Below are positions 17,593-25,826 of a stretch of 64,000 bases of DNA, piece after piece. The stretch is from VGBV01 sp963813725. GTDB taxonomy: Bacteria; Actinomycetota; Thermoleophilia; Solirubrobacterales; 70-9. Position 1 is the stretch's first letter, and every line of letters begins with the position of its first letter. Made by a program: the position numbers and the translations under genes. The stretch spans positions 186,001-250,000 of the forward strand of contig CAWFAI010000013.1 in the NCBI GenBank assembly GCA_963813725.1, read 5' to 3'. The notes under the pieces are model-generated. The model worked only from the letters and a program-made list of their open reading frames with translations. It searched no databases and was not told where the DNA came from.

Positions 17593-17847
17593 GTGGGAAT
17601 CATCGGATGGATCCTGCTGGGGCTGATCGCCGGCGCCCTCGCCCGCACGGTGATCCCGGGCAGGACCGAGCCCGGCGGCTGCATCGGCACCACCGTCGTC
17701 GGCATCGTCGGCGCGCTGCTGGGCGGCCTCATCGCCACCGCGCTGGACGTGGGCAAGATCGAGGACTTCTTCGACCTCGAGACCTGGCTGATCGCGATCG
17801 GCGGCTCGGTGCTGCTGCTGCTCCTGATCCGCGCCGTCTCGCGCTAG
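17593..17847 (+). CDS. GlsB/YeaQ/YmgE-family small membrane protein
   Basis: 84 aa with three membrane segments. Signature: GWILLGLIAGALARTVIPGR, GGCIGTTVVGIVGALLGG, and a last segment LIAIGGSVLLLLLIRAV. Known family members are stress-induced inner-membrane proteins of unclear mechanism (formerly called transglycosylase-associated). The GTG start has TAGGGT six bases upstream and no ribosome site, so it is probably leaderless. Confidence 0.85.
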   Translation: MGIIGWILLGLIAGALARTVIPGRTEPGGCIGTTVVGIVGALLGGLIATALDVGKIEDFFDLETWLIAIGGSVLLLLLIRAVSR

Positions 17848-17857
17848 CACCGCCTCG

Positions 17858-18271
17858 ATGAGCGAGGCACCGCCCGACGAGGGGAACATCGCCGTCCTGC
17901 GGCCCGTCTACGAGCAGTGGGCCCAGGGCAACTTCCGCCCGGTCACCGACGTCTACGACGCCAGTTTGGAGTGGGGCTGGTCGGAGGAGTTCCCCGACAT
18001 CGCCGGCGTCGAGCGCGGCGCCGAGGGACAGAGCGAGAAGCTGCTGACCTGGCTCGCCACCTGGGAGAGGTGGCGCGTCGAGGTCGAGGAGTACCGCACC
18101 AACGGCGACTTCGTCGTCGCCCTCTGCCGCTACATCGGCCGCGGCAAGGGCAGCGGCGTCGACGTCGACACCCCCGGCGCCCACCTGTGGACGGTCAAGG
18201 ACGGCCGCGCCGTGCGCATGGTCGTCTTCTCCGACCGCGAGCGGGCGCTGGAGGCCGCCGGCCTGAGCTAG
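17858..18271 (+). CDS. SnoaL-like / NTF2-fold protein
   Basis: 137 aa, predicted alpha+beta cone fold. Pattern: N-terminal helix ENIAVLRPVYEQWAQGNF, then DVYDASLEW, a central helix and VEVEEYRTNGDFVVALCRY, HLWTVKDGRAVRMVVFSDRERALEAAGL. Such proteins include ketosteroid-isomerase-like enzymes and ligand binders; no catalytic residues can be assigned. Its stop overlaps the stop of the convergent arginase gene by two bases. Confidence 0.78.
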   Translation: MSEAPPDEGNIAVLRPVYEQWAQGNFRPVTDVYDASLEWGWSEEFPDIAGVERGAEGQSEKLLTWLATWERWRVEVEEYRTNGDFVVALCRYIGRGKGSGVDVDTPGAHLWTVKDGRAVRMVVFSDRERALEAAGLS

Positions 18272-19190
18272 CCGCCACCCGCCGGGGCCAGGGCCTGCCC
18301 GAGCGCCTCGGCGAACCGCTCCAGGGCTCCCGGCTCCGCCTTCGCGTGATCGGGGTTGAGCTCGGTCACCGTGACGCCGGCCAGCCACGGGGAGCGGGCC
18401 AGCTCGGCCAGGGCGCGCATTGCCGCGTCGTAGGAGAGCCCGACGTTGCGCCCCCAGTTCTCCGAGAGGGGAAGGTCCGTGAAGTCGATCACGTCCACGT
18501 CGAAGTGGACCAGCATCCGCTCGCAGTCAGCCTCCACCCGCTCCCTCGCCCGGGCGGCGGCCGCCTCGGGATCGGCCTCGACCTCGTCGGCGGTGATGGT
18601 CCATATGTCGGCGCGGTCGATCGCCGCCCGCTCGTGATCGGTCGCCTGCGCGGAGTCCCAGCCGAAGAGCAGGACCTGTTCGGGCGAGAGCAGGGGCGTC
18701 GCGGCCCCGATCGAGGCGAGCTCCCCGACGGCGCCCTCCTCACCCAGCATGTGGGCCATCCCCATCCAGTCGAGGGCGCCTTCGGTGACACTGCCCGGCA
18801 CGTTCAGGTCGGCGTGCGCGTCGAAGTAGACGACGCCGACGCGCTCACCGGTGGCGACCTGCGCGGCGACGGCTCCGATGCCCACCGTGCAGTCCCCGCC
18901 GAGCACCAGCGGGACCTCGCCCGCGCCGATCGCCTCCCCCGCCAGGCGCGCGGTATCCCGGGCGATCTCGGCGACCTTGGACGCGTTCTGGGCGCGGGGG
19001 TTGGCGCGGTCCGGCCGCCAGGCCCAGGCCTCGCGGTCGCCGCGGTCGTGCACCTCGGCGCCGGCGGCCTCCAGCGAGCCGGACGAGTCCGCGCCGCCCT
19101 GAGCGCCGCGGGCGCCTGTTCCTGGCCGGGAGCGAAGGCGCCCGCGCTCGTGGGCACCCCGATCAGACCTATCCGTCGTGCCCCGGCCAT
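18268..19190 (-). CDS. Arginase/agmatinase-family protein, frameshifted near the N-terminus
   Basis: Ureohydrolase fold; Mn-dependent hydrolysis of guanidino compounds is the family activity. Metal-site motifs are GGDCTVGIG, FDAHADLN and HFDVDVIDF. In the first the usual His of GGDH is Cys, which may change the metal site. The N-terminus (MAGARRIGLIGVPTSAGAF, GQEQAPAALR) is in one frame from ATG 19190; the rest (SLEAAGAEVHDRGDREAW onward) is in another, so one base is gained or lost between about 19075 and 19110. Restored length is about 306 aa, normal for the family. The substrate cannot be assigned. Confidence 0.75.
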
Positions 19191-19195
19191 CGAGA

Positions 19196-19268
19196 TGGGC
19201 CGTACAGGGATCGAACCTGTGACCTTGAGATTAAGAGTCTCCTGCTCTACCAGCTGAGCTAACGGCCC
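19196..19268 (-). tRNA. tRNA-Lys (CTT)
   Basis: 73 nt with acceptor arms GGGCCGT / ACGGCCC, D arm GCTC...GAGC, anticodon loop CTCTTAA (anticodon CTT), variable loop, T arm ACAGG-TTCGATC-CCTGT and discriminator A. The CCA end is not encoded. Located between the arginase gene and the TPR-like gene. Confidence 0.95.
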
Positions 19269-19289
19269 TGGGGACTGCAGGCGAGGATT

Positions 19290-20096
19290 CTAGGGGGTGC
19301 TGAGTGAGCCGCCGCCCGCGCCCGAGCCGCCGCCGAGCGCTCCGCCGGCCCCGCCGAGGGGGTTCTCGCCCTCGCCCGAGGCCCCCTGCTTCTTCTCCTG
19401 GGCGACCTGCTTCTGGAAGGCCTCGGCCTGCTGGCGGATCTGCTCGAGCTGCTTGCGCGTGGTGCCCTGCTCGGCCTTGGGGGTCTTCGCGGCGGACTGG
19501 TCGGCGGCGGCATCGCCCTCGGCGAACTTGCCGGCGAAGTAGAGGTAGAGCGCCAGGTTGCCCAGGTTGCCCCGCGAGGGGTCGGCGTCGGCCGCGACCT
19601 GCTGGGCCTCGGCGGCGTTCTCGACCGCAGTCTGGGCCTCGGCGGCGCTGGCCGAGTTCTGGGCCAGCAGGAAGTAGACGTTGGCGACCCGCAGCGCGGC
19701 GCCCGTGTCGGGCTTGGGCGGCTTCAGGGCCAGGTAGGCGGCCCAGGCATCGGCGGCCTGGTTGTAGGACTCGCTGGCGTCGGCGGTGACGATCGTCTGG
19801 CCGGTCGCCTCGTCGGCGTCGAGCTGGCCGTCGCCCTGCTGGATGTAGAGGGTGACGAGCTCGAGCTGGGCCGCGGCGTCCTTGGGGTTCGCCTCGGCCC
19901 GCTTCTCGGCGTCCTCGATCTCCTCCTCGAAGCCGGTGTCGGTGCTGCCGCTGCCGCCGAAGATCTCCGAGATGCCGCCGGTGGCGTCGCTGCCGATGCC
20001 GAAGCCGACCAGGCCGACGGCGAGCAGGATCGCGAGCATCGCGTACACCACCTTGATGACGCGGCGGCGGCCGGGGCTCTGCAGGTCGAACAGCAC
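19290..20096 (-). CDS. Membrane-anchored tetratricopeptide-like protein
   Basis: 268 aa from a GTG start. A short cytoplasmic N-terminus (LFDLQSPGRRRVIKVVY), one membrane segment (AMLAILLAVGLVGFGIG), then helical repeats: EEIEDAEKRAEANPKDAAAQ, LELVTLYIQQGD, YNQAADAWAAYLALKP, ALRVANVYFLLAQNSASAAEA. These resemble degenerate TPR units for protein-protein contact. A Gln/Lys coiled stretch and a Gly-rich tail follow. It lies 19 bp after tatC on the same strand, so a role in envelope protein handling is possible but unproven. Confidence 0.65.
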   Translation of the reverse strand: MLFDLQSPGRRRVIKVVYAMLAILLAVGLVGFGIGSDATGGISEIFGGSGSTDTGFEEEIEDAEKRAEANPKDAAAQLELVTLYIQQGDGQLDADEATGQTIVTADASESYNQAADAWAAYLALKPPKPDTGAALRVANVYFLLAQNSASAAEAQTAVENAAEAQQVAADADPSRGNLGNLALYLYFAGKFAEGDAAADQSAAKTPKAEQGTTRKQLEQIRQQAEAFQKQVAQEKKQGASGEGENPLGGAGGALGGGSGAGGGSLSTP

Positions 20097-20115
20097 GGGC
20101 GGGAAGCCTAGATGA

Positions 20116-20934
20116 CTAGGCGAACTCGCTCGGGGGCGAGGCGGGGGGCTCGCGGCGCTCGCTCTCGGGCGGCGTCTCGGAGGTGGGCTCGAGCTCGGAG
20201 CCCAGGTCCTTCGGCGGCCCGACGATGCGCGCGAACAAGAGGCTGCCCTCGAACAGCAGCACCAGCGGCACCATCGAGATGATCATCGTGATCGGGTCGG
20301 TGCCGGGCAAGAGCATCGCCAGCACGGCGATCACGAGGATCGCGTAGCGGCGGTTGGCCGCGATCTGCTGCGGCGTGAAGATGCCGAGGCGGGTGATCGC
20401 GAGGATCCCGATCGGGATCTGGAACAGGATCCCGACGGCGATCGAGGTGAGCGCGAAGAAGCTGTAGTAGTCGCGGGCCCTGATCTCGATGTTGAACTCG
20501 TCCTCGTTGAAGTTGAGGAGGAAATCGGTCGCCGCCGGCATCACCACGAAGTAGGCGAAGACGATGCCGGCGATGAACAGGAACGGCGCCATCAGCAGGA
20601 AGGGCAGGATCGTCTTGCGCTCGCGCGGCGAGAGCGCCGGCAGCACGAAGGCGTAGGCCTCGTACAGCAGCACCGGCAGGGTCAGGATCAGCGCCGCGTA
20701 GGCGGTGACGGTGAGCGTCGTCGTGAACGGCTCGGCGACCCCGAAGGTGATCGGGGTGCGGTCGCCCGGCAGCGGCGCGTTGGCGATGTCCAGCAGCAGG
20801 CTGTTCTGCCAGAAGCAGATGGCCGCGAAGACCCCGAACACGACCAGCACCGTGATGATCCGCGTGCGCAGCTCGTCCAGATGCTCGACCAGCGTCAGCC
20901 GGTCCTCGAAGTCGACCGGCTTCACCCGGGGCAC
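20116..20934 (-). CDS. tatC: Sec-independent translocase subunit TatC
   Basis: 272 aa with six membrane segments. Diagnostic features: LVEHLDELRTRII at the N-terminus (signal-binding Glu in the first cytoplasmic region), SPRERK in a cytoplasmic loop, YEAYAFVLPAL, and FNEDEFNIEIRARDYYSFF before the fifth segment. TatC reads twin-arginine signals and gates transport of folded proteins; the Rieske protein in this window has such a signal. It is cotranscribed with tatA, 21 bp upstream. The C-terminal 35 residues are Glu/Pro rich. No tatB is seen. Confidence 0.95.
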   Translation of the reverse strand: MPRVKPVDFEDRLTLVEHLDELRTRIITVLVVFGVFAAICFWQNSLLLDIANAPLPGDRTPITFGVAEPFTTTLTVTAYAALILTLPVLLYEAYAFVLPALSPRERKTILPFLLMAPFLFIAGIVFAYFVVMPAATDFLLNFNEDEFNIEIRARDYYSFFALTSIAVGILFQIPIGILAITRLGIFTPQQIAANRRYAILVIAVLAMLLPGTDPITMIISMVPLVLLFEGSLLFARIVGPPKDLGSELEPTSETPPESERREPPASPPSEFA

Positions 20935-20955
20935 GCCAGCTCCGCCCGGTTGGCG

Positions 20956-21222
20956 CTAGGCCCGCTTCTCGGTGACGACCTCGCCCTCGACGGGCTCGGC
21001 GGCGACGGGCTTGGCCTCGGCATCCTCGGCCTCCCTCGCCTCGAGCTCGGCGCGCTTGTCGTCGACGTCGTCCTGGTCCTTGTCGTCCCCGGTGACCGAG
21101 CCCTTGAACTCCCGGATACCGCGGCCCATCGAGCGTCCCAGCTCGGGCAGGCGCTTCGGCCCGAAGATGATCAGCACGATGACCAGCACGATCGCAATCT
21201 CAAGTGGTCCGATATTCGGCAC
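20956..21222 (-). CDS. tatA: Sec-independent translocase subunit TatA
   Basis: 88 aa. One N-terminal membrane helix (PLEIAIVLVIVLIIF), the conserved FGPKRLPELGRSMGRGIREFKG hinge and amphipathic helix, then an acidic/Ala tail. It forms the pore with TatC, which follows on the same strand. Confidence 0.95.
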   Translation of the reverse strand: MPNIGPLEIAIVLVIVLIIFGPKRLPELGRSMGRGIREFKGSVTGDDKDQDDVDDKRAELEAREAEDAEAKPVAAEPVEGEVVTEKRA

Positions 21223-21306
21223 GGGTCAAATGGTACGGCACCCGTCCGCGGCCCCCCGCAGGCGCCCGCCCGGCCCGTGCGACGCCTAATCCTGCTCGAG
21301 CGACGC

Positions 21307-21876
21307 CTACTCGTCCTCGAAGTTGAGGTAATAGCGCGAGGGAGTCGGGCCCTTCTGGCCCTTGTACTTCGATTTCGCCGCCTCGCTGCCGTAGATCTGC
21401 TCGGCGGCGGTGGTCATGCGCAAGAAGGAGATCTGGCCGATCTTCATCCCCGGGTAGATCGCGATCGGCAGGTTCGCGACGTTCGACAGCTCCAGCGTCA
21501 GGTGACCGTCCCAGCCTGCATCGACGAAGCCCGCGGTGCTGTGGATGAGCAGACCCAAGCGGCCCAGCGAGCTCTTGCCCTCGAGTCTCGCCACCAGGTC
21601 ATCCCCGAGCGCGACTCGCTCCAGCGTCGATCCGAGCACGAACTCACCCGGGTGGAGGATGAAGGAGCCGCCCTCCTCGACCTCGACGAGCTCGGTCAGA
21701 TCCTCCTGCGGCTGTTTCGGGTCGATGTAGGGGGTCGTGTCGTTACGAAAGACGCGAAAAAAGCGGTCCACGCGCAGATCCACCGAGGACGGCTGGAGCG
21801 CACCGTCGCCAAGGGGCTCGATCGCGATCCCGCCGCGGTCCATCTCCTCGCTGATCGATTTGTCCGATAGAACCAC
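21307..21876 (-). CDS. dcd: dCTP deaminase
   Basis: Deaminates dCTP to dUTP (and in bifunctional forms makes dUMP). The start is the GTG at 21876, giving MVLSDKSISEEM and 189 aa, the family norm; the frame is open much further upstream but that part has shadow-like composition. Motifs: LQPSSVDLRVD, ILHPGEFVLGSTLE, ARLEGKSSLGRLGLLIHSTAGFVDAGWDGHLTLELSN, and YPGMKIGQISF. A TAGGCT hexamer 8 bases upstream of the GTG suggests a leaderless start. Confidence 0.94.
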   Translation of the reverse strand: MVLSDKSISEEMDRGGIAIEPLGDGALQPSSVDLRVDRFFRVFRNDTTPYIDPKQPQEDLTELVEVEEGGSFILHPGEFVLGSTLERVALGDDLVARLEGKSSLGRLGLLIHSTAGFVDAGWDGHLTLELSNVANLPIAIYPGMKIGQISFLRMTTAAEQIYGSEAAKSKYKGQKGPTPSRYYLNFEDE

Positions 21877-21973
21877 CGTGCCTGAGCCTATCTGGGCCAG
21901 GCGACCGTATTCCGCGCCGAAGATGCCCAGTTTTGGCCTCAAGATCGCGCCCGAGGCACCCGATATGGCCCCC

Positions 21974-22312
21974 ATGAGCGTCAAGCGCACCAGGACCGTC
22001 GACGAGCGCACGCGCTCGGGCTCGGGCATGCACGTCTGCCCCAGCTGCGAGAGCCAGCTCGTGCAGCCCGTCAAGTGGTTCGAGCAGGGCGGGAACAGCT
22101 GGCACGTCGACCTGCGCTGCCCCGAGTGCGACTGGTGGGGGCGCGGCAGCTTCAGCCAGTCCGACGTGGACCACTTCGACGAGGAGCTCGACCGCGGCGC
22201 CGGCCTGCTGGTCGAGGACCTGCGCTCGCTGACCCGCTCGAACATGGAGGGCGAGGCCGATCGCTTCGCGATGGCGCTGGCAACGGATTCGATACTTCCC
22301 GAGGACTTCTAG
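21974..22312 (+). CDS. Small zinc-ribbon protein, unknown function
   Basis: 112 aa from ATG 21974 (an in-frame ATG at 21965 is possible). Two CXXC pairs, CPSC and CPEC, about 32 residues apart, make a zinc ribbon: MHVCPSCESQLVQPVKW ... LRCPECDWWGRG. An acidic C-terminal helical part follows (FSQSDVDHFDEELD, RSLTRSNMEGEADRF). I recognise it only as a generic actinobacterial zinc-ribbon protein. It is divergent from dcd. Confidence 0.7.
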   Translation: MSVKRTRTVDERTRSGSGMHVCPSCESQLVQPVKWFEQGGNSWHVDLRCPECDWWGRGSFSQSDVDHFDEELDRGAGLLVEDLRSLTRSNMEGEADRFAMALATDSILPEDF

Positions 22313-22372
22313 GCGGTAGAACCAGCTTCCAGGAAGTACCACTCCCAACGACACAGAGTCACTCCTTGCGAC

Positions 22373-22400
22373 GAACGGCGGCCCTTCGGGGCCGTCGTTC
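22373..22400 (+). terminator. Intrinsic terminator between convergent genes
   Basis: GAACGGCGGCCC / GGGCCGTCGTTC, a 12-bp stem with one G-T pair and a TTCG tetraloop, followed by TTA. It lies between the zinc-ribbon gene (ends 22312) and the polyprenyl synthase gene (ends 22487 on the minus strand) and could serve both. A smaller hairpin (CGATCC-CTTC-GGATCG) follows at about 22414. Confidence 0.75.
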
Positions 22401-22486
22401 TTAGGTGTGCGACCTCGATCCCTTCGGATCGCTCGCGCCCGGCAGGTAGCGCGCCGCCTGATGATGGCCCGCGCGCGAGCGGGCGC

Positions 22487-23467
22487 CTAGGAGTAGCGCT
22501 CGACGACCCCGTCGGCGATCAGGGCCAGCAGGTCCCGCTCCTCGGGGCTGAAGGCGCCGTCGGCCAGCCGGGCCTTGGCGCTCTCGATGCCGGCGCGGGC
22601 GCGGGCGCGGACCTCGTCCAGCACGCCGGTGGCGGCGATGCGGTCACACAGCGCCTCGGCGGCCGCCGCGTCGAGGCCGGCCAGCTCGGCCCGGGCCAGG
22701 TCGGGGTCGCTGCGGCGGGCCAGGATCAGCGGCAGGGTGACGGTGCCGTCCAGCAGGTCGGTGCCGCGCGCCTTGCCCGTGCGCTCGGGCGGGCCGGTGA
22801 CGTCGAGGACGTCGTCCAGCATCTGGAAGGCGAGGCCGATCTCGCGCCCGAAGGCGGCCAGCTCCTCGGCCCCGGGCGCGTCCGAGGCGAGGCGGCCGAC
22901 CCGGCAGGCCGATTCGAACAGCCTGGCGGTCTTCAGCGAGCAGCGCTCGAGATAGCGCTTCTCGGTGATCGTGACGTCGCCTGTGTCGCGGCGCTGGGCC
23001 AGCTCGCCGCGCGCCAGCGCCACCGCGGCCGAGCTGAGCTCGTTCACCTCGGCGCCGCCGCCGTTCACCGCGAGCTCGGCGAAGGCGCGCGAGAGCAACA
23101 GGTCGCCGACGCCCACCGCGCGCTCGCGCCCGGCCCGGGCGACCACCGTGGGCCGGCCCCGCCGCACGGGCGCGCCGTCCAGCACGTCGTCGTGGACCAG
23201 GGTCGCCATGTGGATCAGCTCGGTCGCGACGGCGGCGCGGATCGCGCGCTCGGAGACCGAGCGGCCCGCGCAGATCAGCACCAGCAGGGGGCGCAGGCGC
23301 TTGCCGCCCGCGTCCAGGGTCGCCTCGGCCTCCTCGCCCAACTCGGGGCCGTGCCCGCCGGCGACCTGCGCCAGGCGGCGCTCGACCTCGCTCATCCGGG
23401 CGGGCAGCCAGGCGGCGGCGGCGTCCATCACCGCGGTCACGGGAGGCGGGACGGCCGAGCGGTTCAC
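22487..23467 (-). CDS. Polyprenyl diphosphate synthase (menaquinone side chain)
   Basis: 326-aa trans-prenyltransferase. First Asp-rich motif LVHDDVLDGA, second motif MLDDVLDVTG, with GGKRLRPLLV and the GTD(L)LDGTVTLPLI region. It elongates allylic diphosphates; chain length cannot be read from sequence. It overlaps menG by 4 bp, so making the menaquinone tail is the obvious role. It is the last gene of the heme-quinone-cytochrome block. Confidence 0.9.
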   Translation of the reverse strand: MNRSAVPPPVTAVMDAAAAWLPARMSEVERRLAQVAGGHGPELGEEAEATLDAGGKRLRPLLVLICAGRSVSERAIRAAVATELIHMATLVHDDVLDGAPVRRGRPTVVARAGRERAVGVGDLLLSRAFAELAVNGGGAEVNELSSAAVALARGELAQRRDTGDVTITEKRYLERCSLKTARLFESACRVGRLASDAPGAEELAAFGREIGLAFQMLDDVLDVTGPPERTGKARGTDLLDGTVTLPLILARRSDPDLARAELAGLDAAAAEALCDRIAATGVLDEVRARARAGIESAKARLADGAFSPEERDLLALIADGVVERYS

Positions 23468-24225
23468 GACTCAGCCGGAGCCAGCGTGGCGCTGTGGATG
23501 GCGATGATGCCCCCGGCCAGCAGCAGCCAGCGGATCTCGGTGAACCCTGCGGCGTCGATCTTGGCCGCCAGCTCGCGGGGCTCGGGGAAGCTGCGCACGG
23601 ACTCGGGCAGGTAGCTGTAGGCGTCGGCGTCCCCTGCCACCTGGCCCAGCAGGGGCACCAGCCGGTCGAACCAGAGCGAGTAGAAGGTCGAGAGGGGCTC
23701 GCGGTTGGGGCGTGTGATCTCCAGGATCACCAGCCGCCCGCCGGGCCGCAGGACCCGCGCCATCTGCCCCAGTCCCTTGTCCAGGTCGGCGAGGTTGCGC
23801 GCGCCGAAGCCGACGGTGACCGCGTCGAAGCTGTCGTCGCCGTAGGGGAGGTCGAGCGCGTCGGCCCAGCCGAACTCGACGGGGAGCCCCTGCTCCCCCG
23901 ACTTCGCCCGGGCCAGCTCCAGCATCGGCTCGGAGAAGTCCGAGCCCACCACCCGGCCGTCGGGGCCGATCCGGCGCCGGAGCTCCAGGGCCAGGTCGCC
24001 CGTGCCGCAGCAGACGTCCAGCGCGTCCGAGCCGGGGCCGACATCGGCCAGCTCGACCGCCCGCTGGCGCCACTCGTGGTGGAGCCCCGCGCTCATCGCC
24101 GAGTTCATCAGGTCATAGACGCCCGAGATGCGGTCGAACATCCCCCGCACGTCCGCGGAGAACTCCTCGGACCCCCGCTCGGGGCGGGCGTGCTGCTCGG
24201 GCGCCGTGTCCTCGGCGGCTTCCAC
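23464..24225 (-). CDS. menG: Demethylmenaquinone methyltransferase
   Basis: 253-aa class I SAM methyltransferase of the UbiE/MenG family. Motifs: MFDRISGVYDLMNSAMSAGLHHEWR, then ALDVCCGTGDLAL (SAM loop), VVGSDFSEPML, AVTVGFGARNLADLDKGL and LEITRPNREPLSTFYSLWF. It adds the ring methyl group in the last step of menaquinone synthesis. Start GTG; the first 20 residues are acidic and variable. Located between the bc-complex genes and the polyprenyl synthase. Confidence 0.93.
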   Translation of the reverse strand: MEAAEDTAPEQHARPERGSEEFSADVRGMFDRISGVYDLMNSAMSAGLHHEWRQRAVELADVGPGSDALDVCCGTGDLALELRRRIGPDGRVVGSDFSEPMLELARAKSGEQGLPVEFGWADALDLPYGDDSFDAVTVGFGARNLADLDKGLGQMARVLRPGGRLVILEITRPNREPLSTFYSLWFDRLVPLLGQVAGDADAYSYLPESVRSFPEPRELAAKIDAAGFTEIRWLLLAGGIIAIHSATLAPAES

Positions 24226-24272
24226 GCTACGAGCTTAGACAGGGACGCCCGCAGGACATGGGCTACGCCCGC

Positions 24273-24974
24273 TCAGTCGAGCGATGCGAGGAAGGCGGTC
24301 AGCTCGTCGAACTTCTCGGGCGGCAGGCCGGAGAAGTTGGGCATGCCCTGCGGCGGGTTCTGCAGCGAGCGGGCGATCGCCTCGCGCGGCAGGCGATTCC
24401 CGATCTCGGTCAGCTCGGGGCCCGGGCCGTCGTTGCCGTTCTCGCCGATCTTGTGGCAGGCGAGGCAGCCCGTCTGCGCGGCCACCTGCTTGCCGCCCTC
24501 GTACTCGGCGGCGACCTCGAGGTCGATCTCGGTCGGGGTGCCGGCCGCGGCGCCGAGGAAGGTCAGGTAGGCCATCGCGATGATCGTCAGGATCGCCGCG
24601 GTGGTGGCGATCGGCCGCCGCTCGGGCCGCCGCTCGGGGTTCCGGTCGTAGAACGGCAGCAGCAACAGCAGCACCATGCAGATCGTCGGGATGCCGATCG
24701 TCGCCAGCGGCACCAGCTCGGGCGGCTTGATCACGCGCAGCAGCTCGAACAGGAAGAAGAAGTACCACTCGGGCCTGGGCACGTAGGTGGTGGTGGTGGG
24801 ATCGGCCTTCGGCCCCTGCTCTGCGCCCAGGACCAGCGACATGACGACGATCACCAGCACCACGACCAGGGCCATCGCCGAGTCCTTCAGCACCGCGTAA
24901 GGGAAGAACGGCTTGCCCTTCTTCTTCAGGGCCTCGTATTCCTGGAGGTACTCCTGCTTGTCCTGTCGGTCCAT
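24273..24974 (-). CDS. qcrC: Cytochrome bc complex: subunit IV fused to cytochrome c
   Basis: 233 aa. The N-terminal half is cytochrome b6f subunit-IV-like (C-terminal half of cytochrome b): the PEW motif in YVPRPEWYFFFLFELLRVIK, then three membrane segments. The C-terminal half is a mono-heme cytochrome c with CLACH (about residue 167) and a likely axial Met in GMPNFSG. This fusion is the layout known from Bacillus QcrC rather than the two-heme QcrC of most actinobacteria. It lies 3 bp after qcrB and passes electrons from the Rieske protein onward. Confidence 0.9.
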   Translation of the reverse strand: MDRQDKQEYLQEYEALKKKGKPFFPYAVLKDSAMALVVVLVIVVMSLVLGAEQGPKADPTTTTYVPRPEWYFFFLFELLRVIKPPELVPLATIGIPTICMVLLLLLPFYDRNPERRPERRPIATTAAILTIIAMAYLTFLGAAAGTPTEIDLEVAAEYEGGKQVAAQTGCLACHKIGENGNDGPGPELTEIGNRLPREAIARSLQNPPQGMPNFSGLPPEKFDELTAFLASLD

Positions 24975-24977
24975 GCG

Positions 24978-25820
24978 CTAGCCGACCTCGGTTCGCTTCT
25001 GCGCCGGCTTCGGCCGCTCGGCCTTCATCCAGGGCGGCGCCGTGGTGCCGAGCTTCACGACCAGGTACAGGTGGGCGACGATCAGGGCGACGATCAGCCC
25101 GGGCACCAGCAGCATGTGGATCGCGTAGAAGCGCGAGATGGTGTCGCCGCCGAACTCCGAGCCCGAGCGCAGGAAGTCGGCCAGGTAGGGCCCGACCACC
25201 GGCCCGGTCGCGGTGATGTTGTTGGCGACGACGGTCGCCCAGAAGGAGCGCTGGTCGAAGGGCAGCAGGTATCCGGTCAGGCCCATGACCATGGTCAGGA
25301 TCAACAGCACGACCCCGATCACCCAGTTCAGCTCGCGCGGGTACTTGTAGGCGCCGAAGAAGAACGTCCTGCCCATGTGCAGGAAGATGACGATGATCAT
25401 CACCGTCGCGCCCCACTTGTGCATGCCGCGGACGAACTCGCCCAGGAAGACGTCGTTCGTCAGGTGGGTGATCGACTCGTAGGCCTCGGTGGCGGACGGC
25501 GTGTAATACATCGCCAGGAAGACGCCCGTGATCGCCTGCACCAGGAAGGCGAACAGGGTGGCCGAGCCGAGCGTGTAGAACCAGTTGGTGCCCTTCGGGA
25601 CCTTGCGGAACAGCATCCCGGTGAGGAATCCGGTGGCCCCGGTGCGCTCGTCGAGCCAGCCGACGACGTCGCCGCCGGTCTCCTTGGCGACCTCGACCGC
25701 GGGGTGCCCGTCCTCGCCGGCGCCGTCGGCGCCGGCCCCGTTGCGCCTGGCGCCGTTGCCGCCGTTCTGGCCGGGCTTCGCCGGGCGCCGGAGGGGATGG
25801 GGCTTGGGCAGCTTCGGCAT
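24978..25820 (-). CDS. qcrB: Cytochrome b6-type subunit of the bc complex
   Basis: 280 aa. After an N-terminal Gly/Asn/Ala-rich extension of about 45 residues come four membrane helices with paired heme-ligand His: MHKWGATVMIIVIFLHMGR, and RFYAIHMLLVPGLIVALIVAHLY, plus GYLLPFDQRSFWATVV (Qo region). It is the split b6 form, with subunit IV encoded by the next gene. It oxidises menaquinol. Confidence 0.93.
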   Translation of the reverse strand: MPKLPKPHPLRRPAKPGQNGGNGARRNGAGADGAGEDGHPAVEVAKETGGDVVGWLDERTGATGFLTGMLFRKVPKGTNWFYTLGSATLFAFLVQAITGVFLAMYYTPSATEAYESITHLTNDVFLGEFVRGMHKWGATVMIIVIFLHMGRTFFFGAYKYPRELNWVIGVVLLILTMVMGLTGYLLPFDQRSFWATVVANNITATGPVVGPYLADFLRSGSEFGGDTISRFYAIHMLLVPGLIVALIVAHLYLVVKLGTTAPPWMKAERPKPAQKRTEVG

Positions 25821-25826
25821 CGTCGT

